Shown piece after piece: positions 1-8,300 of a DNA stretch of 35,277 bases. The stretch is from CAYNYM01 sp964644375. GTDB lineage: Bacteria > Desulfobacterota > DSM-4660 > Desulfatiglandales > HGW-15. Position 1 is the first letter of the stretch; the number at the start of each line of letters is the position of its first letter. Below the pieces are notes generated by a model. The model searched no databases and was not told the DNA's origin. It worked only from the letters and a program-made list of their open reading frames with translations. Position numbers and translations under genes: made by a program. The stretch is from NCBI GenBank assembly GCA_964644375.1, contig CAZXWJ010000014.1:1-35277 (forward strand), given 5' to 3'.

Positions 1-430
1 GTCCTCGCGCCGCCGATATGGAGATAGCCCGTCGGACTGGGCGGGAAACGTGTGACAACTTTATCCGTGGTCATAACTGTGTGATGCCTCCGCAAGTCAA
101 TCGTTTTATCAAGGTCGCCATATATTTCCCCTTGGGTTTTACCTGTTTATCGAGAAAGAATAACGGGTATCAGGGATAGCCTTCGGGGATATGGGGACGG
201 GAAAAAAAGTGAAATGGCGTCCGGGTAAAAACTTTGAAAGGACTTTAGCACAGGGCCGGGCGGGAAACAAGTTCGAATTCCCTGTGTTTCATCGAAGGGT
301 TATGATCCGGGGAGATGTGCAGGCAATGGCGGGGAAGTCATGGACCGAACAGGGCATTTCGGTCGATTCGACCGGTCCCCAAGTTGCACCTTGAGGTGCT
401 CTTAGGCCTTTTCCAATTCGCAGAATGCGT
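1..430. other. Left margin without a recognisable gene
   Basis: This stretch lies downstream of the minus-strand TPR gene and runs to the window edge. Short open frames on the plus strand have no ribosome binding site and a composition unlike a protein. I see no tRNA, terminator with a T-tract, or repeat. It may hold the regulatory region of a gene beyond the edge. Confidence 0.4.
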
Positions 431-1639
431 TCACATCTCTTTCCCGATCAGGATTTTTTTGTGGCGTTTGTTCAGTTCTTGCGCCCGCTCTTTTTCCCCC
501 ATTTCCTCAAGGACTGCAACCAGCCCGATCATCACCTCCTCGAGTGCCGGGTGCTCGGGGCCGTAAACGCTTTCCAGAATGCCCAGGGCCTCCTCGTAAT
601 ATCTGAGGGCACGATCCGGTTCATTCCGGTTCCGGTAGACCAGGCCGAGATCCGTCAGGGTTTCGGCCACCTCCGGGTGTCGGTATCCGTAGACCTTTTT
701 CATGATATCTGCCGCTCTCTGCAGCAGGATACTTGCCCCGCCGGGATCGTCCATTTCATCCAGCAGGAGGCCCATTGTGCGAAGGGTGGTCGCGATACCG
801 GAGTGATCCGGGTTCATGCCTCCCTGAATGGTGCTCACGGTCCGTTGAATGACCGATTTTGCATAGGCCTTGTCTCCCGAATAGTAGGCCGTCCAGGCCA
901 GGTCCGGGAGGTTCTTGAGTGTTTGGAGACGGGTCTTTCCAAAGGCGTTTTCTCGAATTTTCAGGGCGCGTTCATAGAGGGTACGAGCGTCTTTGAATTT
1001 CATCATGGACCACTGGAGATAATAGGCATACCGGTCGCAGGCATCGGCCACTTCAGGGTGTTTCGGCCCAAAGAGTTTTTCCCTGCACCTGATGGCCGCC
1101 TTATAGAACTTGTCAGCCATGGATGGGTGACAGCGCCTCCAGAGTCGAGCCGCCATATCGAGTGTTCTTGCGATCTCCGGGTGAAACGGTGAGGCATAGG
1201 CCTTGGTTCGAATCCATTCGGCCCTTTCGTACACCAGTACAAAATCGCACAGTTCATTTGTCTTCCTGTCCGTGTCCCGATCCATTTTTTCCAGCAGGTC
1301 CTGCCGCGCCAGATAAAGCTCTGCAATCCTATCCAGGGAGGCCGCCACATCGAGATGATTTTCCCCAAGTTGCTGAATGCGGTTTTGAAGCACCACCCGT
1401 GCCCCGGCAACAGCCCTGCTGTACATGTCCAGTGCCGTGGCCCATTCGCCCCGGACCTCAAGTGTTTTTGCTCGATTCAGCAATCCCTCGACCCTGTGAT
1501 CCGTTGTTTTCGCCCTCATCCCCAAACCCCCTCCATCGGCGGCGAGGGTGGACGGAACGGGAACGGTGCACAGTAAAACCAGGAAGAGCAGGGGGATTAC
1601 CCGCCCGGAAGATCTCATCGTCTTGATCATGGTATTCAT
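431..1639 (-). CDS. Secreted tetratricopeptide-repeat protein
   Basis: This encodes a protein of 402 residues. The start is the ATG at 1639, because AAGGAGG lies a few bases upstream; the frame is open to 1762 but the extra N-terminus has no such site. A signal peptide follows: basic residues, a hydrophobic core (VIPLLFLVLLCTVPVP) and a likely cleavage near TLAADGG. The rest is helical. TPR (42-residue, kinesin-light-chain-like) repeats are visible from the recurrent pattern G-x-x-H-P-E-V-A-x-T/A-x-D-x-L-A-x-x-Y and Y-E-x-A-L-x-I, clearest in the C-terminal half. TPR arrays are protein-interaction scaffolds; no catalytic residues are seen. It stands alone, so the partner is unknown. A weak TTGACC-N17-TAGAAA promoter could lie at 1771-1799. 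Specific function is not known. Confidence 0.85.
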   Translation of the reverse strand: MNTMIKTMRSSGRVIPLLFLVLLCTVPVPSTLAADGGGLGMRAKTTDHRVEGLLNRAKTLEVRGEWATALDMYSRAVAGARVVLQNRIQQLGENHLDVAASLDRIAELYLARQDLLEKMDRDTDRKTNELCDFVLVYERAEWIRTKAYASPFHPEIARTLDMAARLWRRCHPSMADKFYKAAIRCREKLFGPKHPEVADACDRYAYYLQWSMMKFKDARTLYERALKIRENAFGKTRLQTLKNLPDLAWTAYYSGDKAYAKSVIQRTVSTIQGGMNPDHSGIATTLRTMGLLLDEMDDPGGASILLQRAADIMKKVYGYRHPEVAETLTDLGLVYRNRNEPDRALRYYEEALGILESVYGPEHPALEEVMIGLVAVLEEMGEKERAQELNKRHKKILIGKEM

Positions 1640-2074
1640 TATCCTCCTTGACATTTTGCTTGTCCAAGCGGTAAATTCCCGAACCTGTTTGTTCGATGCG
1701 TTTTTTTCGCTGAGGCGGGGTCCTGGGATCGGTAAACCAGGCTCCGGAAAAATTCGGGTCAACCGTTTCTTTTCTACGGGATTATCCCTCTAGGGTCAAG
1801 TCTCAGGCGGCCTCCCTGATCCGCTGTCAAAAAATGATATGCGAATCGGTCAGTGGATTTAGCCGCTTTGGACCCTCAGCATTTTGTGGTCGACAGCCCC
1901 TTTAAATCCGGCCATGTTTTTGCCTTCGCAGCAGGGCGACCCGGGCCCGGAACAGGAGATATCAGGCCCGCCGTCGTCGATCGAATAAGGGGATGGGACA
2001 ATCGGTTCAGGTAGCGGTATCTCCTCGGCAACCGGTTAACTGGAGGGTGTTATATTATAAAATTTACAAATGTT
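1640..2074. other. Intergenic region, no gene seen
   Basis: The region holds the likely minus-strand promoter and leader of the TPR gene (candidate -35 GGTCAA-complement at 1794-1799, -10 at 1771-1776). Beyond about 1800 there is no frame with a ribosome binding site or protein-like composition, and no strong inverted repeat. Confidence 0.35.
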
Positions 2075-2398
2075 TTAGCTTTTGATACCATAAAATTCTA
2101 TCATACCAAGCCCGTATTGAATGTCCCGGGAGCGCTTTGCCTCATGGTTGTCATGGGGATAGGGCGCAGAAGGGTTTTCCGAGATAATGAGGACAGGAAA
2201 AACCTTTTTGACCACCTTGGGGCAGTCCTCTGATCGTCCTCCACACTCCACTATGCCCGGGCCTGGATAACCAAACCACGTATGACTGTTTCCAAAAACT
2301 GGGAGCGTTTCCATCGCTGCCGTGAGGGAAAGGCTTCTGAACGGGATATCCCGTATTTTTTCAATATGATATGAATGATCTACTGATACTGACATCAT
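2075..2398 (-). CDS. Possible hypothetical protein or gene remnant
   Basis: An open frame of about 107 residues starts at adjacent ATG codons (2398/2395) and reads like a globular protein, with segments such as SHTWFGYPGPGIVECGG and SENPSAPYPHDNHEAK. I do not recognise a family. There is no convincing ribosome binding site, and the open frame extends upstream into the divergent khpA gene. It could be the decayed end of a gene, a small orphan gene, or chance. The only support is length and composition. Confidence 0.25.
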   Translation of the reverse strand: MMSVSVDHSYHIEKIRDIPFRSLSLTAAMETLPVFGNSHTWFGYPGPGIVECGGRSEDCPKVVKKVFPVLIISENPSAPYPHDNHEAKRSRDIQYGLGMIEFYGIKS

Positions 2399-2448
2399 AA
2401 AATCGGACGTATGTGACGGTTTTAAACCAAATTTGGAGGTGAAACGGA

Positions 2449-2679
2449 ATGAAAGAGTTGATAGAGAATATTGTAAAGGCACTCGTGGATGAACCTGAAA
2501 AGGTTGAAGTCAATGAGATAAAAGGGCACAGCATTTCTGTCATTGAGTTAAGGGTGTCCAAGGAGGATATCGGAAAAGTGATCGGCAAGCACGGGCGCAC
2601 GGCCGAAGCTATCAGAACGATCCTCCTCGGGGCATCCACCAAGAATAGAAAACGCGCCGTTCTGGAGGTATTGGAATAG
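2449..2679 (+). CDS. khpA: KH-domain RNA-binding protein KhpA (UPF0109/YlqC)
   Basis: This small protein of 76 residues is a single type-II KH domain. The diagnostic GxxG loop is visible in IGKVIGKHGRTAEAIR (about residues 45-60), and the length matches the family. KhpA binds RNA, often together with KhpB/Jag, and has been linked to cell-size and envelope control in Gram-positive bacteria. The start ATG is preceded by TTTGGAGGTGAAACGGA. An intrinsic terminator follows within 25 bases, so this is a monocistronic unit. In many bacteria the gene sits in the rpsP-khpA-rimM-trmD ribosomal operon; here none of those neighbours is present. Confidence 0.93.
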   Translation: MKELIENIVKALVDEPEKVEVNEIKGHSISVIELRVSKEDIGKVIGKHGRTAEAIRTILLGASTKNRKRAVLEVLE

Positions 2680-2701
2680 CCCCGGGTTTTTTCCGGAAAA
2701 C

Positions 2702-2732
2702 AAAAGGCAGGATCAGCCGGATCCTGCCTTTT
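2702..2732 (+). terminator. Intrinsic terminator of khpA
   Basis: A perfect 13-bp inverted repeat (AAAAGGCAGGATC and its complement) flanks a 5-base loop and ends in TTTT. It lies 22 bases after the khpA stop codon. The A-tract on the left arm means it could also work on the minus strand. Confidence 0.88.
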
Positions 2733-2766
2733 AAATGATCTTTAGAATAACAGGAAGCTCAACAGA

Positions 2767-2898
2767 TTACTTCCTACCGCCTTTCCCCACCGTTCCACCA
2801 CTGCGACCATTACCATGTCTATACCCATGGCTGCTTCCATGATCACTTGAGCTGTTGCCGAAATCAGGGCCTGAAATGGATTTCTGAAGGCCGGCCAA
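2767..2898 (-). CDS. Possible Gly/His-rich small peptide or C-terminal remnant
   Basis: A minus-strand frame of about 43 codons (possible TTG start at 2898) ends in a strongly biased Gly/His/Ser tail containing DHGSSHGYRHGNGRSGG and then VGKGGRK. A tail this regular is unlikely in random sequence, but no ATG or ribosome binding site is seen and an in-frame TAA lies just upstream. It may be the surviving end of a decayed gene. The rest of 2733-3064 shows nothing else, apart from a TTGACA without a matching -10 box upstream of the ATP-grasp gene. Confidence 0.2.
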   Translation of the reverse strand: MAGLQKSISGPDFGNSSSDHGSSHGYRHGNGRSGGTVGKGGRK

Positions 2899-3064
2899 GT
2901 GTAAGAGGGCTTATCCCGGATCCACCATCAAGACGCCATATGCAAATTTGGCGGTGGATTTATGGTCGCTCGGTACCGTTGACACGGTCCCTGCGATCTG
3001 GTAGGGGCTTGATTCAAAGGCGTTTCATCGTTTTTAACCAGAACAATAAAGGAAAAGTCAAACT

Positions 3065-4231
3065 ATGATCCTTGTAGATAAACCCTATATATCTGATTTT
3101 ATGAAAAAAACGCTAGAGGACCAGCGCATTCCCGTCATCCGGACGCCGGAAGCCGAACAGTTCGACCTGGGGAGCGGGGTGAGCGTAATTTCACAGGACA
3201 CTGCCCTTCGGGAATTGAAACGGGGTGTGAATGGGTTGCTCTATACCAATTCGGAAAACTCAATCAATTGGATCGTCAAACATCTTGGTTTTATGGCTTT
3301 GCCGAGGCAAATCGCCCAGTTCAAAGATAAATTTGCCTTCAGAAATCTATTAAAACAAATGTATCCCCACTTCGCGTACCGTGAGGTTGAAATTCGGAAA
3401 TTGGATACGCTCGATGTCGGATTAATCAAGATGCCTTTTATCATCAAACCTTCGGTTGGTTTTTTCAGCATGGGGGTCCATAAGGTTTCAACGGCAGGTG
3501 ATTGGAGGCGCGTATTGTCGGCCATTTATGATGAAATGAAGGCCGTTCAATCGCTTTATCCTTCAGAGGTGCTGGATACGACGAAATTTATTATTGAAGA
3601 GTGCATTGAAGGCGAGGAATTTGCCGTCGATGCCTATTTTAGTCACGAGGGGAAACCGGTCATTCTGAATATTCTGCACCATCTGTTTGCCTCCGGTGAG
3701 GATGTTCGAGATCGAGTTTATATCACGTCCAGGGCCGTGATCGAGAGATATCGTGAAGAATTGCAAGCACTTTTGACCAGAATCGGCCGACTGGTTTCCC
3801 TGAAAAATTTTCCCGTTCATGCGGAAGTTCGAATTGACGGGAACGGAAACATGATACCCATCGAGGTGAATCCCATGCGATTTGCCGGATGGTGCACCAC
3901 GGATGTGGCTTACCACGCCTATGGCATCAATCCCTACGAATACTACTTCCGTCAAAAGGAACCGGACTGGACTCAACTCCTGAGCGGAAAGGGGGATGAG
4001 ACTTACAGCATCGTGGTGCTCGACAAGCCCGGGGACGTGCCTGCGGAAAGTATCAAGGCCTTCGACTACGGGCAGGTCCTATCACGGTTTGAGAACCCAC
4101 TGGAGTTGCGTAAGATCGACTACACGCAATATCCGGTTTTCGGATTTTTGTTTGCAGAAACGCGAATGGAGAATATGGCGGAACTTGAAAATATTCTGCG
4201 CTCAGATCTGAAAGAGTTTATTTCCTTTTAA
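3065..4231 (+). CDS. ATP-grasp domain protein
   Basis: This 388-residue protein resembles the ATP-grasp superfamily, which makes carbon-nitrogen or carbon-sulfur bonds through acyl-phosphate intermediates. Visible signatures are an ATP-binding lysine and flexible loop (FIIKPSVGFFSMGVHKV, about residues 125-141), an acidic strand ending the adenine pocket (FIIEECIEGEEFAVDAYF), and the metal-binding end of the fold, HAEVRIDG followed by IPIEVNPMRF with Glu and Asn ligands (about residues 258-276). The C-terminal 100 residues are outside the core. AAAGGAAAA precedes the ATG. The substrate cannot be read from the sequence: carboxylate-amine ligases of the BtrJ/carbamoyl-phosphate type are possible. 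The 3' end overlaps the convergent RDD gene by 14 bases. Confidence 0.8.
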   Translation: MILVDKPYISDFMKKTLEDQRIPVIRTPEAEQFDLGSGVSVISQDTALRELKRGVNGLLYTNSENSINWIVKHLGFMALPRQIAQFKDKFAFRNLLKQMYPHFAYREVEIRKLDTLDVGLIKMPFIIKPSVGFFSMGVHKVSTAGDWRRVLSAIYDEMKAVQSLYPSEVLDTTKFIIEECIEGEEFAVDAYFSHEGKPVILNILHHLFASGEDVRDRVYITSRAVIERYREELQALLTRIGRLVSLKNFPVHAEVRIDGNGNMIPIEVNPMRFAGWCTTDVAYHAYGINPYEYYFRQKEPDWTQLLSGKGDETYSIVVLDKPGDVPAESIKAFDYGQVLSRFENPLELRKIDYTQYPVFGFLFAETRMENMAELENILRSDLKEFISF

Positions 4232-4826
4232 TGACGAGACAACCGGCTATCTTATCGTGAAGTCCTTGTTTTTTTCGGGTGAAACCGATCATCAGGAATC
4301 CGATAAAGAATATAAGTGCGGACAAAATTTTGCCGAAATGCCGGAGAGTCGCTCTGGAGAAAGAGATCCTGGTCCCCTTGAGATCGGCGATTTGGATACC
4401 TGCGATCATTTTCCCCAGGGTGGCCTGCATCTTTGTGCTCTCCTGAATCGCATAGTAGAGCCAGGCCGGGATAAGGCTCATCATAAAACCGGTTGGACTC
4501 CCGGCATTTTGACTTGAGAAAAAAACAAAGGTATCGGGGATGAAAACGAAGGGCCTGATTTCCCTGAAGAAAAGGGATAATGCGGTTGTGAACCCAAGGA
4601 GAACCAGGCAATCGAACAAAAAGGCCATGAACCGCCGCCAGAATCCCGCATATTCAAAGTTCATGCTTTCGGGCGTTGAAAAGGTAAACGCCTCGAGAGG
4701 CGGGGGCGGGGCTTCAAGGGGAAGAGGTTCAAAGACAGGGACGGCCTCAACGTGCAGGCTGTGACCGCACCGGCCGCAAAACTTATCGGTCTCATTGTTT
4801 CTGGATCCGCACATGGGGCAATACAT
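4218..4826 (-). CDS. Zinc-ribbon RDD-family membrane protein
   Basis: The protein has 202 residues. It opens with a zinc ribbon, CxxC at residues 3/6 and CxxC at 17/20, then a Pro-rich linker, then an RDD domain. That domain begins GFWRRFMAFLFDCLVL, with the family's Arg and Asp in the first membrane helix. Further membrane helices follow, and the conserved TLGKMIAGIQI and RKKQGLHDKIAGCLVI segments close it. RDD proteins are integral membrane proteins of mostly unknown role; some act in ion or osmolyte transport. The start at 4826 is chosen because AAGGAG lies 7 bases upstream and the zinc ribbon begins at once; the longer frame to 4907 has no such site. The gene ends inside the convergent ATP-grasp gene. 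Confidence 0.85.
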   Translation of the reverse strand: MYCPMCGSRNNETDKFCGRCGHSLHVEAVPVFEPLPLEAPPPPLEAFTFSTPESMNFEYAGFWRRFMAFLFDCLVLLGFTTALSLFFREIRPFVFIPDTFVFFSSQNAGSPTGFMMSLIPAWLYYAIQESTKMQATLGKMIAGIQIADLKGTRISFSRATLRHFGKILSALIFFIGFLMIGFTRKKQGLHDKIAGCLVIKRK

Positions 4827-5223
4827 GAAACGCTCCTTGTGGAAGGGTGGCGGGCAAAGATGATGCCTTGATGGTGGATCAGAATTGTTCTGCGAAGAAT
4901 AGGCCAAAAGTCAAAGGAGGTCAAGAATCTGACTCTTTGAGGGGACATTTCCGCTTTAATCCCGGGAATCCAGCCTGAAGAAAGGACAGGGGAAGGGGCT
5001 GAATAAATCGGGGCGAGGCCTTCAAACTATAGAATATATTGTATCTTTTCGATAGAGAAAAGAAAAGCGGGGGATGGGCAGCCTGGGGCTGCGAAAGGAA
5101 TGAAATTTGCATTGAATAATAATTTTTTTACGCATCAGTGGTTCCGGAAAGCCGGGTCCTTAGCCGCGGGCGGAATTTTCGATGCGCCGGGATTCGCCAC
5201 TTCCGCCCATCGGGGGAGGAGAA
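4827..5223. other. Intergenic region between RDD gene and hybrid kinase
   Basis: The region separates divergent genes and so must hold promoters for both. An AT-rich patch at about 5030-5060 and another at 5110-5130 are plausible promoter areas, but no convincing -35/-10 pair with 17-base spacing is seen. No gene or strong hairpin is apparent. Confidence 0.3.
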
Positions 5224-5367
5224 ATGAATTTTTGCGAACAGGCTAAAATTGAGACATCTCTATTTTGCCTTGCGTTGATTGAGGTCCTCAGTGGGAGAAA
5301 AAATAAACCGTCAATATCTCGAGAAGCAAATTCGGAAACTGGAAAAGGATCTTCAGAACACCCGTGA
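5224..5367 (+). CDS. Possible leader ORF overlapping the hybrid kinase start
   Basis: A 47-codon frame starts at ATG 5224, directly behind the best Shine-Dalgarno sequence of the area (GGGGGAGGAGAA at 5212-5223). It runs 77 bases into the kinase gene in a different frame. The peptide begins MNFCEQAKIETSLFCLAL and has no recognisable domain. It may be a leader peptide that couples ribosomes to the GTG start of the kinase, or the true start of a kinase frame that has shifted. Coding status is uncertain. Confidence 0.3.
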   Translation: MNFCEQAKIETSLFCLALIEVLSGRKNKPSISREANSETGKGSSEHP

Positions 5368-8300
5368 AAGAGAACAAACGCTACAAAGGGCCTTGGAGGC
5401 TGCGCGGGAGGATGCCAACCTGCAAATCGAACAGTTTCAGAAGGTCAACAGGGAACTCCAGTACGGAATCTCTGAGCGGGAGAGGGCTGGAGAGATCCAG
5501 AGGGTTTTTTACAACATTGCGGAGGCGGCCGGGCAGGCCGAAACCCTGGACGATCTGCTGTCCATGATCCATGATCAGGTGGGAAGACTCATGGACGCCG
5601 AGAATTTCTGCGTTGCCCTTGTTTGCGATCATCAAGAGAACCTTTTTTCTTTTCCCTACTATATCGATGAGCATCCCGCAGAGGAAATGAACGATCCTTC
5701 CGTTCCGATCAAGCTGAACAAAGGATTCACCCTCTATGTGAAGGAGACTCAGAAACCCCTCCTCGCCTGTCGAAAGAGCCTTGATCGGGAAAAAATGATC
5801 CAAAGGATGGGCAAGCGGTCCGCTTCCTGGATGGGCGTGCCCCTGAAAACGATCGGGGGCGAGGTGATCGGGGTTGTCTCCGTTCAGAGCTATACGGACA
5901 CGGATGCCTATTCGGAAGAGGACCTCAACCTTTTGTCCATCGTCTCGAATACCATCACCGGCGCTATAAGATACAAACAGGCCGAAGATGCCCTGCGGGT
6001 TGAGAAGGCCTACCTGGAGCAGCTCATCGAGAGCGCGCCGGAGGCCATTGTCGTGACGGAGAACAACGGCCGGATCACCCGTATAAACAGTGAATTCACA
6101 AAGACCTTCGGCTACAGTCCCGAGGAGGCGTTCGGCCGGCATCTCGACAGGCTCCTTGCGCCACCGGATCGCATTGATGAGGCCGAGGCCATCACCAGAC
6201 AGCTCAAAGAGGACGGGCGGAGGGTCACCTTTGAAACCCTTCGCAGGCGAAAGGACGGCACCCTGATCGACGTGTCTATACTCGGAACACCGGTCAGGAT
6301 TGATGAGAATCAATTGGCCATTTACGGCATTTACCGCGACATCAGTGAACGAAAGAGGGTTGAGAATCAGGCCAAACGGGCGGCAAAACAGGCCTCCCTC
6401 GTCTATGAGGTGGGGCAGCAAATCAGCAGTGAGCTGGAACTGAACGAACTGCTGAGCCAGATCGTTACGGCGGTGTATGAGATTTTTCACTACTACGGTG
6501 TCCTGCTGTTGCTGGTGGACGAGGGAACCCGGGAACTCGTTTTGCAGTCGACCGCGGGGAGGATTACCGACAATCTCCCCGACAATATCCGCGTTCCCAT
6601 TGGAGAGGGTATGATCGGGGCTGCGGCCTTGACAGGGGAATCGCAACTCAGCGGCGAAGTGGCGATGGAAACAAGATTGCGTCGAATGGCCGGGCAGGAG
6701 ACCCTCTCAGAATTGGCGGTCCCCATCAAGAGTGGAAAGGCGGTCATCGGCGTCCTCGATCTTCAGGGCGATCAGATGAACGCCTTTGACGGGACCGACG
6801 TGATGCTTATGGGGACCCTGGCCGATCAAATTGCAACGGCCGTGAATAATGCCCGCCTCTATGAGGCGGCGCGAAAAGAACTGAAGGATCGGACCTATGC
6901 CGAAGAGATCAACCGGACCCTGTTCACCATTTCCAATGCCCTCAACACCACCTTCAATCCGGACGACCTGTACCGGTCCATTCATTCGTCCCTGAGCCGA
7001 ATCATCGATGTGACCAATTTTTATATCGCGCTCTATGACAGGAAGAGAGACTCGATCACCTTCCCTTACCATGTGGATGAAGTGGATAATGATCTTCTTG
7101 ATCTCAAGGATGTCAGCCAATCCCTTTCTATGACCAGTGAAGTGGTCAGGAACGAAAAGCCGATTCTGATCAGGAGAGAAGCCCTCATGGACCGGATCCG
7201 GCAGTCGAACAAAAAACCGATCGGGACCCTTGCGGCGATTTGGCTGGGCGTTCCCCTGCGGGTGAAAAATGAGGTCATCGGGGCCATGGTCGTGCAGAGT
7301 TACTCTGATCCGGATCTCTACAGCGAAAGGGATGTGGAGATTCTCGTCTCGGTCTCAGACCAGGTGGGCATCGCCATTGAGCGCAAAATGGCGGAGGAGG
7401 CCCTTCGAAGAAGCGAAGAGCAGATCAAGGAACTCTCAGGCCAGACCGAGGAGTTCAGTCTTGCATCGGCCTCGATGATCGCAATGAAAGACGAAAAGGA
7501 AGTCGTAAAAAGGATCAGCCGTGCCATCATCGAACACTCGGACTTCCGCAGGTTGATTGTTTCCTATTTCAATAAGACCCCGTTCCACCGGGATATTATC
7601 GGCCACGGTGGTCTCCCTGAAGATCTGGTCGAAAAGGTCCGCAGGGTAGAAATGCCCAAGAGTGAGTTCGAAAAGATATTTGAGGCAGGCATCTCGCTTG
7701 GACAGTTTTCCTGCTATCTTCCCCATACCCTAAAACATGTGATCAAGAAGGAAGCCGCCATATTCGGTTCCGGCATCGAACCGGAGGCCGATGATGCCTG
7801 GCATCCCGAGGATATGCTCTTTGTGAGGATGAATGATCCCGAGGGTCACCTCATCGGTGTGCTTTCGGTGGATGAGTCCAAATCCGGCAAAAAGCCGACA
7901 GACGAGACCGTGAGGCCTCTCGAAATTTTTTCCAGCCTGATATCCCAGATCATCCTCAACAGGCGGGCCCAGAAAGATCTGGAAAGGGCAAAGACCGAGG
8001 CCGAGGCCGCAGCCCGCTCCAAGAGCGAGTTCCTCGCAAATATGAGCCATGAGATTCGAACCCCTATGAATGCTATTATCGGGTTCGCGGATCTGTCTCT
8101 TAAAACGGATTTGACGGACAGGCAGAGGGATTACCTGGAGAAGATCAGGAAATCGAGTTATTCACTCCTTGGGACCATCAATGATATCCTGGATTTTTCA
8201 AAGGTTGAGGCAGGGAAACTGGACTTGGAACATGCGGCCTTCGACTTGGTCGATGTCATGGATGCCATCCCGGATCTGTTTTCCCACAAGGCCGAGGAGA

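Noticed and set aside
425..1192. 255-codon plus-strand frame opposite the TPR gene
   Set aside because: The minus-strand gene has a signal peptide, repeats and a ribosome binding site; the plus frame is its shadow.
2995..3064. Promoter with TTGACA at about 2979 for the ATP-grasp gene
   Set aside because: The -35 match is perfect but the hexamer at 17-18 bases spacing is G-rich and does not resemble a -10 box.
5381..6646. 421-codon minus-strand frame inside the hybrid kinase
   Set aside because: It is antisense to the GAF/PAS coding region, a usual artefact of biased codon use, and has no start signal or recognisable domain.
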